64,000 nt of DNA from Mesomycoplasma lagogenitalium (GCF_029854295.1 NZ_CP122979.1:434001-498000); one strand, 5' to 3'. Shown: positions 12,019 through 24,479, counted from the stretch's first letter. The notes: generated from the letters alone by a model not told the origin. Numbers and translations: made by a program.

Positions 12019-13038
12019 ATGGCTAAACGTTCAAGAAAAAAAGATAAAAAAGAAGAAAATTTACTTTTAGAAGATCAAATCGATCGTCAAACAGCATGAA
12101 TGGCTCCAAATCCTATTTTGCAACCCTTTCAATATCAAGCGTGAAAAATAGTTGGCAAAACATTTGATTATCACACCGATTCACAAATGAAACCGCAACA
12201 AAAACAGTTTAAAGAATTTGTTTATCGTTATTCAAATAATTTTTGAGGAGTTTTAGGATTTGTAATAATTTTAACTATTTTTATCCTAGCACTTTTTATT
12301 CCATTTTTTACTCAAAACCCTAATACAACCGATTCGGATAATCGTTCATTAATTTTTAATCAAACTGATTCTAATAATGTTTATCATATTTTAGGAACTG
12401 ATGATTTAGGTAGAGATTATTGAGCGAGATTATGACATGGATTAAGATATTCTTTATCATTGGCTTTTGTCGTAACATTTATTGAAGTTATTATCGGACT
12501 AACAATCGGAATTATGATGGGTCAATTTAATAAATTTGACAAAGTAATGACATTTTTAATAAAAATTCTTTCAGTTGTACCAACAATTATTATTTTGATT
12601 TTAATTACTATTATTGTTAGCCCAACATTTTGAGTAATTGCCCTAGCTTTATCGCTAACTTCCTGAATTGGAATGGCTAATCAAATTCGTGCTCAAGTAA
12701 AAAGAGCGAAAAACTTTGAATGAGTTTCTGCATCGAAAGTTTTAGGAACTCCAACATATAAAATCTTAAAAAATTACATTCCTGTAATTTTACCCATTTT
12801 AATTACCCAATTGGTATTTACAATTCCTGGTGTCGTTTTATCAGAAACATCATTATCATTTATTGGATTAGCAATTGAAGATGTTCCAACATTAGGTAAT
12901 TTAATTTCTGAAGGGCAAAAAATCTTCCCTACATATTTAAGATATGTATTTGTACCTTCATCATTTTTAATTTTAATAACAGCAAGTGTTCAATTAATTG
13001 GTTCTAGTGTACAAGATGCATTAAGAAGACAAAGATAG
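12019..13038 (+). CDS. oppC: Oligopeptide ABC transporter permease OppC
   Basis: A 339-residue permease partner of OppB. A charged N-terminal stretch of about 75 residues is followed by six predicted membrane segments. HILGTDDLGRDYWARLWHGLRYSL is the family hallmark (usual form GTDxxGRDxxSR). The EAA loop is VSASKVLGTPTYKILKNYIPVI, and PGVVLSETSLSFIGLAI is also diagnostic. The start follows oppB by 4 nt, with the G-rich end of oppB (AAGGGGG) as a possible ribosome site. Confidence 0.93.
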
Positions 13039-13044
13039 GAAAAT

Positions 13045-14289
13045 ATGATAAAACAATTTAGTAAACCAAGACAAGATGTAAAAATCATCCGTTCAAGATA
13101 TAAAAGATGGAAAAAAAATTGTAAAGTTCATAAAAAAAATCACTTGCTATTAAAAAATAAAAAAAATAAGTCATTATTTGATTGGCAAAAATTCGAGGAA
13201 AATGTTCAATATCAAACTTTTAGCGATGGAAGCAAATTAAAAATTGTTGCTCAAATTGATGATATTCATTTATCATTTACTAATCCAGCAGTTCCGGGAC
13301 AAAAAAATAAGGTTTTAAGAGGAACATCTTTAAAAATATATGAAGGAAAAGTTCATGCTATTATCGGTGAATCGGGTTCTGGTAAATCAGTTATAACTTC
13401 TTTATTTTATGGGCTAACAGGAGATAATGCAGTTATCGATAGCGGTGAAATTAAACTTTATAATAATAATGTTGAAAAATTTTCTTTAAGAGATTGAGAA
13501 AAATCTAAATACAGAGGAAGAGTTGTTTCGGCTGTATTTCAAAATCCAATGTCTACATTAAATCCGACAATGAAAGTTGGAAAACAAATTATGGAAGGAA
13601 TGCTTATTAATAAAGTCGTTAAAAATCGAAAAGAAGCATATTTAAGAGCAGTTTCCTTTTTAAAATTAACAAAAATTAACGATCCAGAAGCAGTTATGAA
13701 ATTATATCCTCACGAAATGTCGGGAGGAATGATTCAAAGGGTTGTTATAGCTGCTATTGTTGCTTTAAAACCAAAAATATTAGTTATGGACGAACCGACA
13801 ACAGCTTTAGATCCAACTGTGCAAGCACTTGTATTAGATGTTATTAAAAACTTGCAAAATAAATTAAAATTATCAATAGTGTTTATTACTCACGATTTAG
13901 GAGTAGTTGCTTCTATTGCAGATTATATTTCCATTATGTATGCAGGTCAAATAATTGAAGAGGGAACAGCCCAAGAAATTTTAAATTATCCTCAGCACCC
14001 TTATACTTGAGGTTTAATTTCTAGTATGCCTGATTTAAATTATGGTTCAAGATTATTAACAATTCGCGGAAGTGTACCATCAAATTTAAATGATATTAAA
14101 GGTGATGCTTTTGCAGTTAGAAATGACTATGCACTTGGAAGAGATTTTGAAATTGAACCTGATTTTTATTATATTTCAGAAACTCATCGTGTTAAATCGG
14201 CATTATTAGATGAACAAGCACCTGAATATAATCCGCCAAAAGTTATAGAAAAATTATGAAAGGAATATTTAGATAATAATGAAAAATAA
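13045..14289 (+). CDS. oppD: Oligopeptide ABC transporter ATPase OppD
   Basis: A 414-residue ATP-binding subunit. Walker A is GESGSGKS at 108-115, the Q-loop region is FQNPMSTLNPTMKVG, the signature is MSGGMIQR and Walker B is ILVMDEPTTALDP, followed by the H-loop FITHDLGVV. The C-terminal oligopeptide/dipeptide transporter segment is present, but without a clear cysteine-rich Fe-S motif. The first 70 residues are an extra Lys/Arg-rich extension. Its end overlaps the oppF start by 11 nt, which suggests translational coupling. It energises OppBC at the cytoplasmic face. Confidence 0.93.
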
Positions 14290-15694
14290 ACATCAAGATA
14301 ATTTTTCTCAAAATTGTGAAAATGAAAATTTAAATTTTGATAATGATGTTAATAGTCAAGATAGTTATCAATATGATGAATTTCAATATGTTGTAAAGAA
14401 ATTTCCTTTTCGAACAAAAGTTATAACTAGAAGAGATTTAAAAGGTACATCTGAGATGTTAAGACCAAAAAACAATGAAGAAATTTTGGTACAAATGAAA
14501 AATGTTGACATTTCATATGGTTCGGGATTTAAAAAATTTAGAGCAGTATCTGATATAAATTTAAATATTTATAAAGGAGAAGTTCTAGGACTAGTAGGTG
14601 AATCGGGTTCTGGAAAAAGCACTATTGGTAAAACTTTAGTGGGGTTAGTACCTTATAGTTTTGGGGAAATTAAATTACTAGATAAAACTCTTCCAAAAAA
14701 ATTATCTCGTGGCCTAAAAATGGGAAATAAGTTAAAAGAGTATAAAGAAATTGAAAATTTTTTAGTAAATAAAGTACAAATGATTTTTCAAGATCCTGCC
14801 AATTCATTAAATCCTCATGCAAATGTTGAAAAAATCGTTTCTGAAGGATTGATGAATACTAAAAATTCTAAAGAAATTTATTTATTGAATTTTGATCAAG
14901 TTGTAAAAAATAATTTATACGATGTTTTAAAACAAGATCTTGAAAAAAATGCCAGTTTTTTTGGACAATATGAAAAAGAATTGGATGAAAAAATTTTCAC
15001 TAACGAAAATGTCGCTTTTAATGCGCTGTATGAAAATTTATTAGAAAAACTTCAAGAAAATAATTTAAATGAACTTGTTTTAATGTTAGAAAAAGAAAAA
15101 GAACAAAGACTAATAGAAAATAAATTAAGTGAAAAAGATTGTCGAAAATTATTAGTTAGAGAAATTTTAAAATCGGTAGGATTAGATGAAACAGTTTTAA
15201 GTCGTTATCCACTAGAATTTTCCGGAGGACAGCAACAAAGAATCGGAATATCTCGTGCTGTTGTTTTAAGACCTCAGCTTCTAGTGGCGGATGAACCTAT
15301 TTCAGCGCTTGACGTTTCCATTCAAGCTCAAGTTGTTAACATTTTTAATGATTTAAAAGAAAAATATAATTTAACAATTTTATTTATTGCACATGATTTA
15401 AGAATGGTTGAATATATTTCTGATCGAATTGCAGTTATGAATAAAGGAAGAATTTTAGAAGTTGGAAAAACTGAAGAAATTATGAAAAATAGTTTACATC
15501 CTTATACAAGAAGTTTATTAGGAGCTGTACCTTCTATTAAAAGTAAAAAAGGCAGTTTAATAGGTTATGTTTATAATATTAATATGCACAAATATTCTGA
15601 AAATAATCAACCAGAATGAGTAAAAATTAACGATGATCATTTTGTTTTGGGAACTAATGAGGAAGTAAAAAAATGAATGAAAGGAAATTGATAA
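14279..15694 (+). CDS. oppF: Oligopeptide ABC transporter ATPase OppF, with long insertion
   Basis: A 471-residue ATPase partner of OppD. Walker A GESGSGKS lies at 107-114, the Q-loop FQDPANSLNP ends near residue 179, the signature FSGGQQQR lies near 315 and Walker B is LLVADEPISALDVS. About 135 residues separate SLNP from the signature, against about 50 in ordinary OppF. The extra part is Lys/Glu/Leu-rich and probably helical, inserted in the helical subdomain. AAAGGA inside oppD provides the ribosome site. Confidence 0.92.
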
Positions 15695-15695
15695 T

Positions 15696-17522
15696 ATGAA
15701 AAAGAAAAAAGTTATTCTTCCTATAATTTTATCTACTAGTTTTGCTTTACCTTTAATAGTATCATCCTGTGGTAATACGGTTGCAAAAACTGATACAAAT
15801 AAACCAGATGAATTAAATGGTACAAAAACTCCGGGAGAAACTGATAAAGAAAAAGAAAATAAAGAAAATGAAGCATTATATGATGAGAAAGTAAAATTAA
15901 TTGAATCTACTTTTAATGATCAATTTACAAAAGATGAATTAAAAGGTCAATTGTTGCAGTTAAAAATTTCTAATAAATGACAAGAAGTTAAAGATTTTGG
16001 TTTAAAAGTTCAAGAAGCATTAAGTAAAATCAAAAATGATCTAAAAAATAATTTAAAAGAATTTTTACATTCTAATTATCAAGAAAAATGATTTGTTAAA
16101 TTAGAAGCACTAAAATCTCAAAATGAAATTGCTCAATTTGAAAATGATTTAAAAGCTGATGTTAATAGTGCTGATGCAAATTCATTTAATAATAAAAAAG
16201 AAGAAATCAAAAATCTTATTAATACCTTTAGTAATGAATCTAGAAAGAAAACTTATTTAGTAAAACTAGAAGAAATGACAACTTACTATGACCTACTTTA
16301 TTTCGCTAGAGAAATGTCGGGAGCTAAAGCTGTTGATGATCAAGAAAAAGCACTTTTAGATCAAAAAGAATTATTTAATATAAAAAATAAATTAAATATT
16401 TATCTTTCAATTTTAAGTGAAAGTGAACAAGTAAAAATCTCTAAAGAATTACTAGAAAATAAATCAGTTGAAGAATATCAACAAATTCTCAATAAAATCA
16501 AAAGTGATAATAGCAATCCAAATGAACAACAAATTAGTGCATTTAAAGCAAAATTATTATTAGTTAGCGAACAAATAAGCAAAAAAACTGATAAAGAAAA
16601 AGTTGTAACAGCGATAGAAAATGCCAATAAAAATTTCGCCCAATTAGAAAATGTGCTTGATAATAATTTACTTCCTGAATTAAAAAAACGGGCAGATAAA
16701 ATTAAAAAAGATGCACTTAAATGAGTTAATGAACTTGTAGATAATCCTAATGTAGATATAGCTACAAAAGAAATAGCGGTTGGTTATGAATTTTTATTAA
16801 ATTCTTTATATGATATTGATACTTTAAATGCACTTTTAGAACAAATAAGAACTCAAGCAAGATCCTTTAAACCATTTATTATTTTAAAACCATATGTAAG
16901 TCCAGTTAAAACTGATCAAAATAATTATCAAGATAAAAAACAAATTGCTAATTTAGAAGTTATTTTCCCAGCTAGTTATTATTCATATTCTAAAGTTGAT
17001 GATGTGTCTAATACTAAAACTAATGAAGTAGGAGTTCGAGTAAATACTTCTAAAGATAGTTTTTATATTTCCAATTTAAAACCGCCACTTATTCGTACAT
17101 TCACACTTTCTGAAAAAGATAGAGAAATTCAGGAAAAATTACTTTCACTAAAACAAAGAATAATCAAAAACTTTTATACTCTAGCAAGCAAAACAACATT
17201 TGGTGAACAGCCTAAAAAATACGAAACATATGATTTTAAAAACCAATTGGAAGAAGCTTCATTTAAAATTTATAAATTGAGAATTTCAAGATTATTATTT
17301 TCAATTGAAAAGGCATTAATTGAAGGATATTTTTACCAAGAGGTATATGAAACACTATCTGGATTTTGATATCAATCAGGTGATGAAGTTGAACAAGCAA
17401 TGCCGTTAGTTGAATTATTAACTAAAGATACTAATGGTTTATGAAACTTTAATGAATTAGATACATTTATTAAAAAATCAAGCTCTTCTGCAAATAATTC
17501 ATCAACTAGTGCACTTATTTAA
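15696..17522 (+). CDS. Surface lipoprotein of unknown function, 608 aa
   Basis: A lipoprotein with signal LPLIVSSC, Cys25 being the lipidation site. After a Lys/Glu/Asn-rich linker (about residues 30-65) the protein is mostly helical, with many ELLENK/EEYQQIL-type stretches that look like coiled coil. I recognise no family domain. The start follows the oppF stop by 1 nt with AAAGGA upstream, so it is translated as part of the opp operon. It might be an accessory or a substrate-presenting surface protein of the island, which is inference only. Confidence 0.75.
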
Positions 17523-17583
17523 AATGAGCTAAAAAATAAAATTATTATTTTTAAATATAAAATTAAATATAAGTGGAGATACT

Positions 17584-19470
17584 ATGAAAAAAATAAAAAA
17601 GAAAATTTTTCTAACAAGTAGTTTATTACCAATAATTCCAATTTTTAGTAACATTAGTTTTGCTTCTAATAATCAAACACAAACTAATGTTACTGATAAA
17701 ATTCAATATAAAATGGAAATTCATTTAAAATATCAAATTTATAATTTTAAAACAATTGAAGAAGATGTAAAATTTTTTAAATTTTTAAATCAAGAGTTTG
17801 CTAATTATTTAAAAGGTAATTTATATGATGTAACTGAAATAGACTATAGCAGATTATCACCGGTTATTTGACTAACATTTAAAGACTGGGATAGAAAAGC
17901 TGATAATTTAGCAAAATTAAATATGTTTGATTTTGTGGGGAAAGTAAAAGTATATGAAAATAATTTTCCAAAAAATCAACCAAATAGAATGATCCCAATC
18001 GAAGAAGTTCCAATAACTTTGCCACCTGGTAACGATCTTTATAGTAGTTATAACCATAATAAATATAAAGAAGAAGAAAAAATTGATTGAAGTCAAAAAG
18101 ATATTTATAAAGAGCATTTTAAAATAGTAAATGTTTATAATTATGTAAATAAAAAAGACATTAATTTAAATGGAAGAGAAGGAAAAATAGGAATAATGGA
18201 ATGAGCAAATAAAAATATTAATACTTCTAACTTTTTTAAAAAAAATTGAATAAATATTTACAACAATGAAACATATATGAAAAATTCTCACGGAACCAAT
18301 GTTACTAAAATAATAGGCGGAATTTCTGGTGTTGATAAAAATGCTGAAATTTATTTTACTGGACATTTAAATAGTAATGAATGAATTAAAAAGCTAGAAT
18401 GAATGGTTATTGATAATGGCGTTAGAATAATAAATCATAGTTACGGACCTAAAGGAGATTATGACGATTATAATGATAATGTTTTATTTTTAGATTATTT
18501 GTCAAGAAAATATGGTGTTATTAATGTTTTTTCAGCAGGTAATGGACAAAATAAACCTGCTGAAAAAAATGAATGAATAAATGGTGATAAAATCAGCTTC
18601 AATTCAATTGTAGTAGGTTCAACAAATTTAAAAAAAGATTATTTAATATCTGATTTTTCAAATTGACAAAAGTTCCAAAAATATAACGAATTGCCAAAAC
18701 CGCTTGTTGTAGCACCTGGAGAATATTATAAAACAGAAAATGGTTTTCAAAATGGAACAAGTTATTCTGCCCCGCTTGTAACAGGCATAATATCGCTTTT
18801 ATTAAAAGAAAAAGAACATATTAATAATGATCGAGATAGATTAACTGCTATAAAATCTATTTTAGCCGTTTCTTCCTACTTAAGTAGTCAATATAAAGAT
18901 AATAATTTAAATAGAAATGGTTTACATAATAAAGTCGGTACTGGAATGGTTGATTTTGAAAAAATGTTATTAGCATCTAGCAACACTAAAACAATAGAAA
19001 TAGATAAAAACATAAGTAATCAAACTGTGTTTCAAACCGATGAATTATATTTACTAAAAGATCAAAATATAAAAGCGGCAGCATCTTGAACTTTTAATGC
19101 TGGATTATTGAAAGAACCAGAGGTAATTCCTTCTTGAGCTAATTGATTACTTTGGTGAATGAAAGATAAAATTTTAGAAAAAACAAACTGAAAAGACAAT
19201 CATTTAGATGGACAGAAACTTACTTTTAACAAAATATTAGAATTACAAAAAAATAAATTTTTTACTGATTACGATTTAATTTTAGAATATAAAAATAATA
19301 ATAAATGAGAAGTTGTTTCAAAAACCTTTTCATACAATTCTAATGTTGATTTAATTAATGAAAAAGTTGAAAAAAGTGGCATTTATAGAATTAAAGTTGT
19401 TAAATATCAAAATATTTTATTTAATCAATCAGTAAATGATATTCTTTCTTTTAGCTATTTGGTGGAATAA
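17584..19470 (+). CDS. S8-family (subtilisin-like) serine protease, exported
   Basis: A 628-residue subtilase with an N-terminal signal (FLTSSLLPIIPIFSNISFAS). Visible motifs are NSHGTNV with catalytic His236, FSAGNG with oxyanion Asn320 and NGTSYSAPLV with nucleophile Ser393. At the position of the catalytic Asp (usual xVIDTG) the sequence reads KIGIMEWAN, giving Glu206. A region of about 200 residues follows the catalytic domain, and no C-terminal sorting signal was seen. GTGGAG precedes the ATG. It lies between the opp-linked lipoprotein and a lipoprotein triplet, so it may supply peptides for import. It is not the MIP-type immunoglobulin protease, which has a different fold. Confidence 0.88.
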
Positions 19471-19475
19471 TGACT

Positions 19476-20186
19476 ATGAAAAATAAATTTAAAAAAATCT
19501 TTTTAATTATGCCCGTTTCTTTAATAGCCTTTTTAACTTCTTGCAATTACCAAATTCAGCAAATTCAATCAGATGAACCACAAATATCTGAAGAAGAAAA
19601 AATGGCAGAAGAAAATCGAATAGCTTTTGAAAAATTTCAACAAGAATTAAAGAAAAAGCAAAACGAGGAAAATTCAGCTATTTATTTAAAAGAAAACACA
19701 AAAGAAAATGACTTTATAGAAAAAAGTGAATGTTGAAAAAATGGTCGTTATTGTTTTTATTTAGTAAAAAATGAAAATACTTTTAAAGAAAAAATGAATC
19801 AATTTAAAAAATCAAGCAATTTTTGAATTGATGAATTAAATAAAATAGCTAAATTAAAATCTAACTTTTGAGATGATTATAATGTATTAATTTACTTTAC
19901 TTCAACCAATTTATTTATCGAATGACAAAATCAACAATCGGTTTTTGCTCTAAAAATAGAAAATGATAAGATTTTTCTATTGGAAACTGATTCTTCTGTA
20001 TTTGAAGCAGATTTAAAAATTCCTGATGTTTATTTCGGAGATCCGATAATGCAATTATTTTTAATACCTAAATCAAAATCAAAAGATCAATTTGAAGTAA
20101 AAAAAATAGAAAAAGATGAAGCATTTAAATTACTAGAAAACGATCAAAACATTGTTTGATTGGAAGAAAAAAGATATGAAAAATAA
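19476..20186 (+). CDS. Tandem lipoprotein copy 1
   Basis: A 236-residue lipoprotein with signal LIAFLTSC, Cys23 being lipidated. Motifs shared with the two following genes are ISEEEKM, KEMNQFKKSSNFWIDE-like text (KEKMNQFKKSSNFWIDE), FLLETDSSVF and LIPKSKSKDQFEV. Two further cysteines (SECWKNGRYCFYL) could form a disulfide. I recognise no outside family. An ATG 6 nt earlier is possible; this one is chosen because it aligns with the starts of copies 2 and 3. The end overlaps copy 2 by 11 nt. Confidence 0.8.
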
Positions 20187-20889
20187 ATTTAAAAAAAACT
20201 TTTTAATTATGCCCGTTTCTTTAATAGCCTTTTTAACTTCTTGCAATTACCAAATTCAGCAAATTCAATCAGATGAACCACAAATATCAGAAGAAGAAAA
20301 AATGGTAAAAGAAAATCGAATAGCTTTTAAAAAATTTCAACAAGAATTAAAGAAAAAGCAAAACGAGGAAAATTCAGCTATTTATTTAAAAGAAAACACA
20401 AAAGAAAATGACTTTATAGAAAAAAGTAAATGTTGAAATAAACAAAGCAGTTGTTTTTATTTAGTAAAAAATGAAAATACTTTTAAAGAAAAAATGAATC
20501 AATTTAAAAAATCAAGCAATTTTTGAATTGATGAATTAAATAAAATAGCTAAATTAAAATCTAACTTTTGAGATGATTATAATGTATTAATTTATTTTAG
20601 TTTAACTAATTGATTTATCGAACGACAAAATCAACAATCAGTTTTTGCTTTAAAAATGGAAAATGATGATAAGATTTTTCTATTGGAAACCGATTCTTCT
20701 GTATTTAAAGCAGATTTAATTGCTCCTGATGTTTATTTAGGAGATCCAATGATGCAATTATTTTTAATACCTAAATCAAAATCAAAAGATCAATTTGAAG
20801 TAAAAAGAATAGAAAAAGATGAAGCATTTAAATTACTAGAAAACGATCAAAACATTGTTTGATTGAAAGAAAAAAGATATGAAAAATAA
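20176..20889 (+). CDS. Tandem lipoprotein copy 2
   Basis: A 237-residue paralogue nearly identical to its neighbours, Cys23 being lipidated. It differs in the segment between the two internal cysteines (CWNKQSSC in place of CWKNGRYC) and in a few charged positions such as KKNFLIM in the signal peptide. The start is set by the overlap with the tail of copy 1. GGAAG upstream may act as a weak ribosome site, with translational coupling likely. Confidence 0.8.
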
Positions 20890-21586
20890 ATTTAAAAAAA
20901 TCTTTTTAATTATGCCCGTTTCTTTAATAGCCTTTTTAACTTCTTGCAATTACCAAATTCAGCAAATTCAATCAGATGAACCACAAATATCAGAAAAAGA
21001 AAAAATGGTAAAAGAAAATCGAATAGCTTTTGAAAAATTTCAACAAGAATTAAAGAAAAAGCAAAACGAGGAAAATTCAGCTATTTATTTAAAAGAAAAC
21101 ACAAAAGAAAATGACTTTATAGAAAAAAGTGAATGTTGAAAAAATGGTCGTTATTGTTTTTATTTAGTAAAAAATGAAAATACTTTTAAAGAAAAAATGA
21201 ATCAATTTAAAAAATCAAGCAATTTTTGAATTGATGAATTAAATAAAATAGCTAAATTAAAATCTAACTTTTGAGATGATTATAATGTATTAATTTACTT
21301 TACTTCAACCAATTGATTTATCGAACGACAAAATCAACAATCGGTTTTTGCTCTAAAAATGGAAAATGATAAGATTTTTCTATTGGAAACTGATTCTTCT
21401 GTATTTAAAGCAGATTTAATTGTTCCTGCTGTTGATTTCGGAGATCCGATAATGCAATTATTTTTAATACCTAAATCAAAATCAAAAGATCAATTTGAAG
21501 TAAAAAGAATAGAAAAAGATGAAGCATTTAAATTACTAGAAAACGATCAAAACATTGTTTGATTGGAAGAAAAAAGATATCAATAA
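20879..21586 (+). CDS. Tandem lipoprotein copy 3
   Basis: A 235-residue third paralogue with signal LIAFLTSC. Its cysteine region is like copy 1, but its IERQNQQSVFALKMEN segment is like copy 2, so the copies look recombined. A copy-specific change is VPAVDFGDP where the others have PDVYFGDP or PDVYLGDP. It ends the island before a terminator. Confidence 0.8.
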
Positions 21587-21624
21587 TGAACTATAAAATA
21601 AATTAAAATATGAAAATTAAATTT

Positions 21625-21668
21625 AAATAGCGATCAATTTAAAAAAGGTTGTCGCTATTTTTATTAAT
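21625..21668 (+). terminator. Intrinsic terminator after lipoprotein triplet
   Basis: A perfect 9-bp stem, AAATAGCGA (21625-21633) with TCGCTATTT (21652-21660), is followed by a T-rich tract. It marks the end of the opp/protease/lipoprotein block. Confidence 0.8.
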
Positions 21669-21822
21669 CCTTTTTTAAGACAAATTTTTTATAAAAATAT
21701 GATTTTAAATATTTAAAAGATAATTTTTCTGTCATAACATTAAATAAATTTAAATATTCTATTTTTATATTATTAATAATTTTAAAAAATATTATAATTT
21801 ATATTATTTATTAAGGAGAAGT

Positions 21823-23076
21823 ATGTATAAAAAAATAAAATTAAAAGATAAAAAAATAGAAAATGCAATTAACAACGAATTGACAAGGCAGAAGAATCAC
21901 ATTGAATTAATTGCATCGGAAAATTATGCATCAGAAGAGGTTATGAAAGTAACGGGAAGTATTTTAACAAACAAATATGGTGAAGGATATCCGGGAAAAA
22001 GATATTATGATGGTTGTGAAAATGTTGATAAAGTTGAAAATTTAGCAATCGAAAGGCTAAAAAAAATTTTTAATGTAAAATATGCAAATGTTCAACCCTA
22101 TTCTGGTTCCACCGCTAACGCGGCGGCAATTGCTGCTTTGGTTGAGCCAAATGGAAAAATTATGGGGATGTCACTTTCATCAGGAGGACATTTAACTCAC
22201 GGTTATGGAATTAATTTTTCAGGAAAATTTTATCAGTCATTTTCATACGATGTGGATGAAAGGGGTTTGTTAAATTACGATAATATTTTAAAATTAGCAA
22301 AAGAAATTAAACCAAATTTAATTATTTGTGGTTATTCAGCTTATTCTAGAACGATTGATTTTAAAAAATTTCGTCAAATAGCTGATGAAGTGGGAGCGTA
22401 TTTAATGGCGGATATAGCCCATATAGCCGGTTTAATTGCTGCAGGAGTACATCCATCCCCAGTAGAATATGCTCATATAATCACTTCGACTACTCATAAA
22501 ACATTAAGAGGAGCTCGCGGGGGGATTATAATGACCAATATTGATGAAATTGCTAATAAAGTTAATCGCTGAGTTTTTCCAGGTTATCAAGGCGGACCGT
22601 TATTTCACTCTATTGCGGGTAAAGCCGTTGCTTTTAACGAAACATTACAACCATTTTTTAAAGAATATGGTAAGCAAATAGTTATAAACTCTAAAGCATT
22701 TGCAAAAGAATTTCAAAATTTTGGTGCAGAAATAGTTTCGGGCGGAACTGATAATCACTTATTTACAATTAATGTTAAAAAATCTTACAATGTAACTGGA
22801 AAAGATGCTTCGTCGATTTTACAACAAATTAATATTACCGTTAATAAAAACACAATTCCTAATGATCAAGAATCGCCTTTTGTTACTTCTGGCGTTAGAT
22901 TAGGAACAGCCGCTATGACATCAAGGGGTTTTAAAGAAAAAGAATTTAAAAAACTAGCTTTGATTATTGATCAAGCACTAAAAAATAAGGATAATAAGTC
23001 AATATTAAAAGGGTTAAAAAAACAAGTTTTAGAATTAACAAAAAATTTTCCAATTAAAAAATCTTATTGAGATTAA
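21823..23076 (+). CDS. glyA: Serine hydroxymethyltransferase GlyA
   Basis: A 417-residue PLP enzyme that interconverts serine and glycine and charges tetrahydrofolate with one-carbon units. Hallmarks are [11 protein letters not shown] near the N-terminus, [28 protein letters not shown] and [14 protein letters not shown], with PLP lysine K226. Length is normal. AAGGAG sits 5 nt before the ATG. A membrane-protein gene of the F1-like ATPase cluster starts 2 nt after its stop, so the two are probably cotranscribed. Confidence 0.97.
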
Positions 23077-23078
23077 TT

Positions 23079-24479
23079 ATGAATTTATTTTTTAAAAAAC
23101 AAGTTTTATTTCATAAAAATGTCAATTTCGATGTTTTTAAAAAACAAAGAGTTATTTCTTTTGTTTTAAAATGAATTGTAATTTTATTTTTCTTTGCTTA
23201 TAATTTAACTACTTTTTTAACAATTGATAGTCAATATGTTCATAATGCTAATCAATCTCTTTTTGATAATGCTAAAATAAGTTTTACAATTGAATATATA
23301 ATTATTAATTCTTTATCTTATTACTTTTTATTTAAAGCATATGTCAATATTCAGGAACAGATGTTAAAAATTTATTATTATTTAATATGATTTGTTTCTT
23401 TTTTGCTATTTTCATTATTTTTTTATTTTTTTTCTAATTTTTATTTAACAAAAGAAAATAGGCAAACGGAAGTTAAACAACTGGTTTTAAATGTTTTTTG
23501 ACTTTGACCATACATTTTATTTTTTCTTTTAGTTAATTTAGGCTTTAATATTTATTTATTAACAACAAGTGAACAACATAATATTAAAATAAAATTTAAA
23601 TCAAAATGAAGTATTATTTCAACCGTAAGTAAACTATTATATTTTGTTTTATTTTTTTCAATATACTTTTGAATTTATAAATATACTTTTATTTTTAATG
23701 AAAATATATATACTCATCCATTGATTAATTTTTTCCTATTTAAATGATCGTTTTGAATTACTGTTGCTAAAATTTTAATAATATTAATTTTTAGTTGGAC
23801 ATTATATCCATTTATTATCAGTTTTATTAATTTTTGAGAGCCCGGTAAAAAAATTAGTGATTTATATAAAATGTATTTATGAATTTCGCTCACTAGTTTA
23901 TTATCAACTATTTTATGATTTTTAATTGTTTTAAAAGATAAATTTACATATAATCAATTTAATACATTTTTTATTATTTTTTCAGCAATTGTAACAATTA
24001 TTTCAATTATCAATAGTTTATTTGCAAAAAATATTTTTGCTTCAGTTCAAATGAAAACGATTATTATGATTACATCACTATTTTTAATTTGAATTGCCTT
24101 CTATTTAATCAGAGTTATTTTTGATTTTAAAAGTTCACAAAATAATGATATTAATTTATCAATTACTGATGTAAATTTATTAGTGGTTGATATTTGTTCA
24201 TTTATTATCATTGGTTTATTTTTATACAAAAATCCTAAAATTTCAAAAATGGAAAATACCTTCATTAAAATTTTTATTACTTTAGTAATTATTGCTAATT
24301 CGATGGTTATTTATTTAAAAAGTAATGGACTATTTTGAGTTGTTAATGAATTATTAAATATTGAAGTAATATTTTTCACAATTATTATTGCTATTATTTT
24401 ATTATTTTTACTAATTTCAATAGTTAAACAATTTATGATTATTAAATATTTAAAGAAAGGAACTCAATATGTTTTTTAA
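23079..24479 (+). CDS. F1-like ATPase-associated membrane protein (MSC_0624 type)
   Basis: A 466-residue, very hydrophobic protein with roughly ten to twelve predicted membrane segments separated by short polar loops. It has no motif that I recognise alone. Identification rests on position: it is first in the fixed mycoplasma gene order MSC_0624 to MSC_0618 of the type 3 F1-like ATPase, where a polytopic membrane protein is expected. It would serve as, or contribute to, the membrane sector (X0). It overlaps the next gene by 11 nt. Confidence 0.7.

Larger units (their letters stand above)
19476..21586 (+). repeat. Three-copy tandem gene repeat, unit about 700 bp
   Basis: Starts at 19476, 20176 and 20879 give unit lengths of 700 and 703 bp. 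Long blocks are identical at the nucleotide level, including synonymous sites, so duplication is recent or copies are kept alike by gene conversion. The stop of each copy overlaps the start of the next by 11 nt. Confidence 0.93.

Noticed and set aside
17584-19470. Reading the protease and preceding lipoprotein as a MIB-MIP immunoglobulin-cleaving pair
   Set aside because: MIP enzymes have a trypsin-like fold; this protein has S8 motifs, and the lipoprotein has no recognisable MIB feature.
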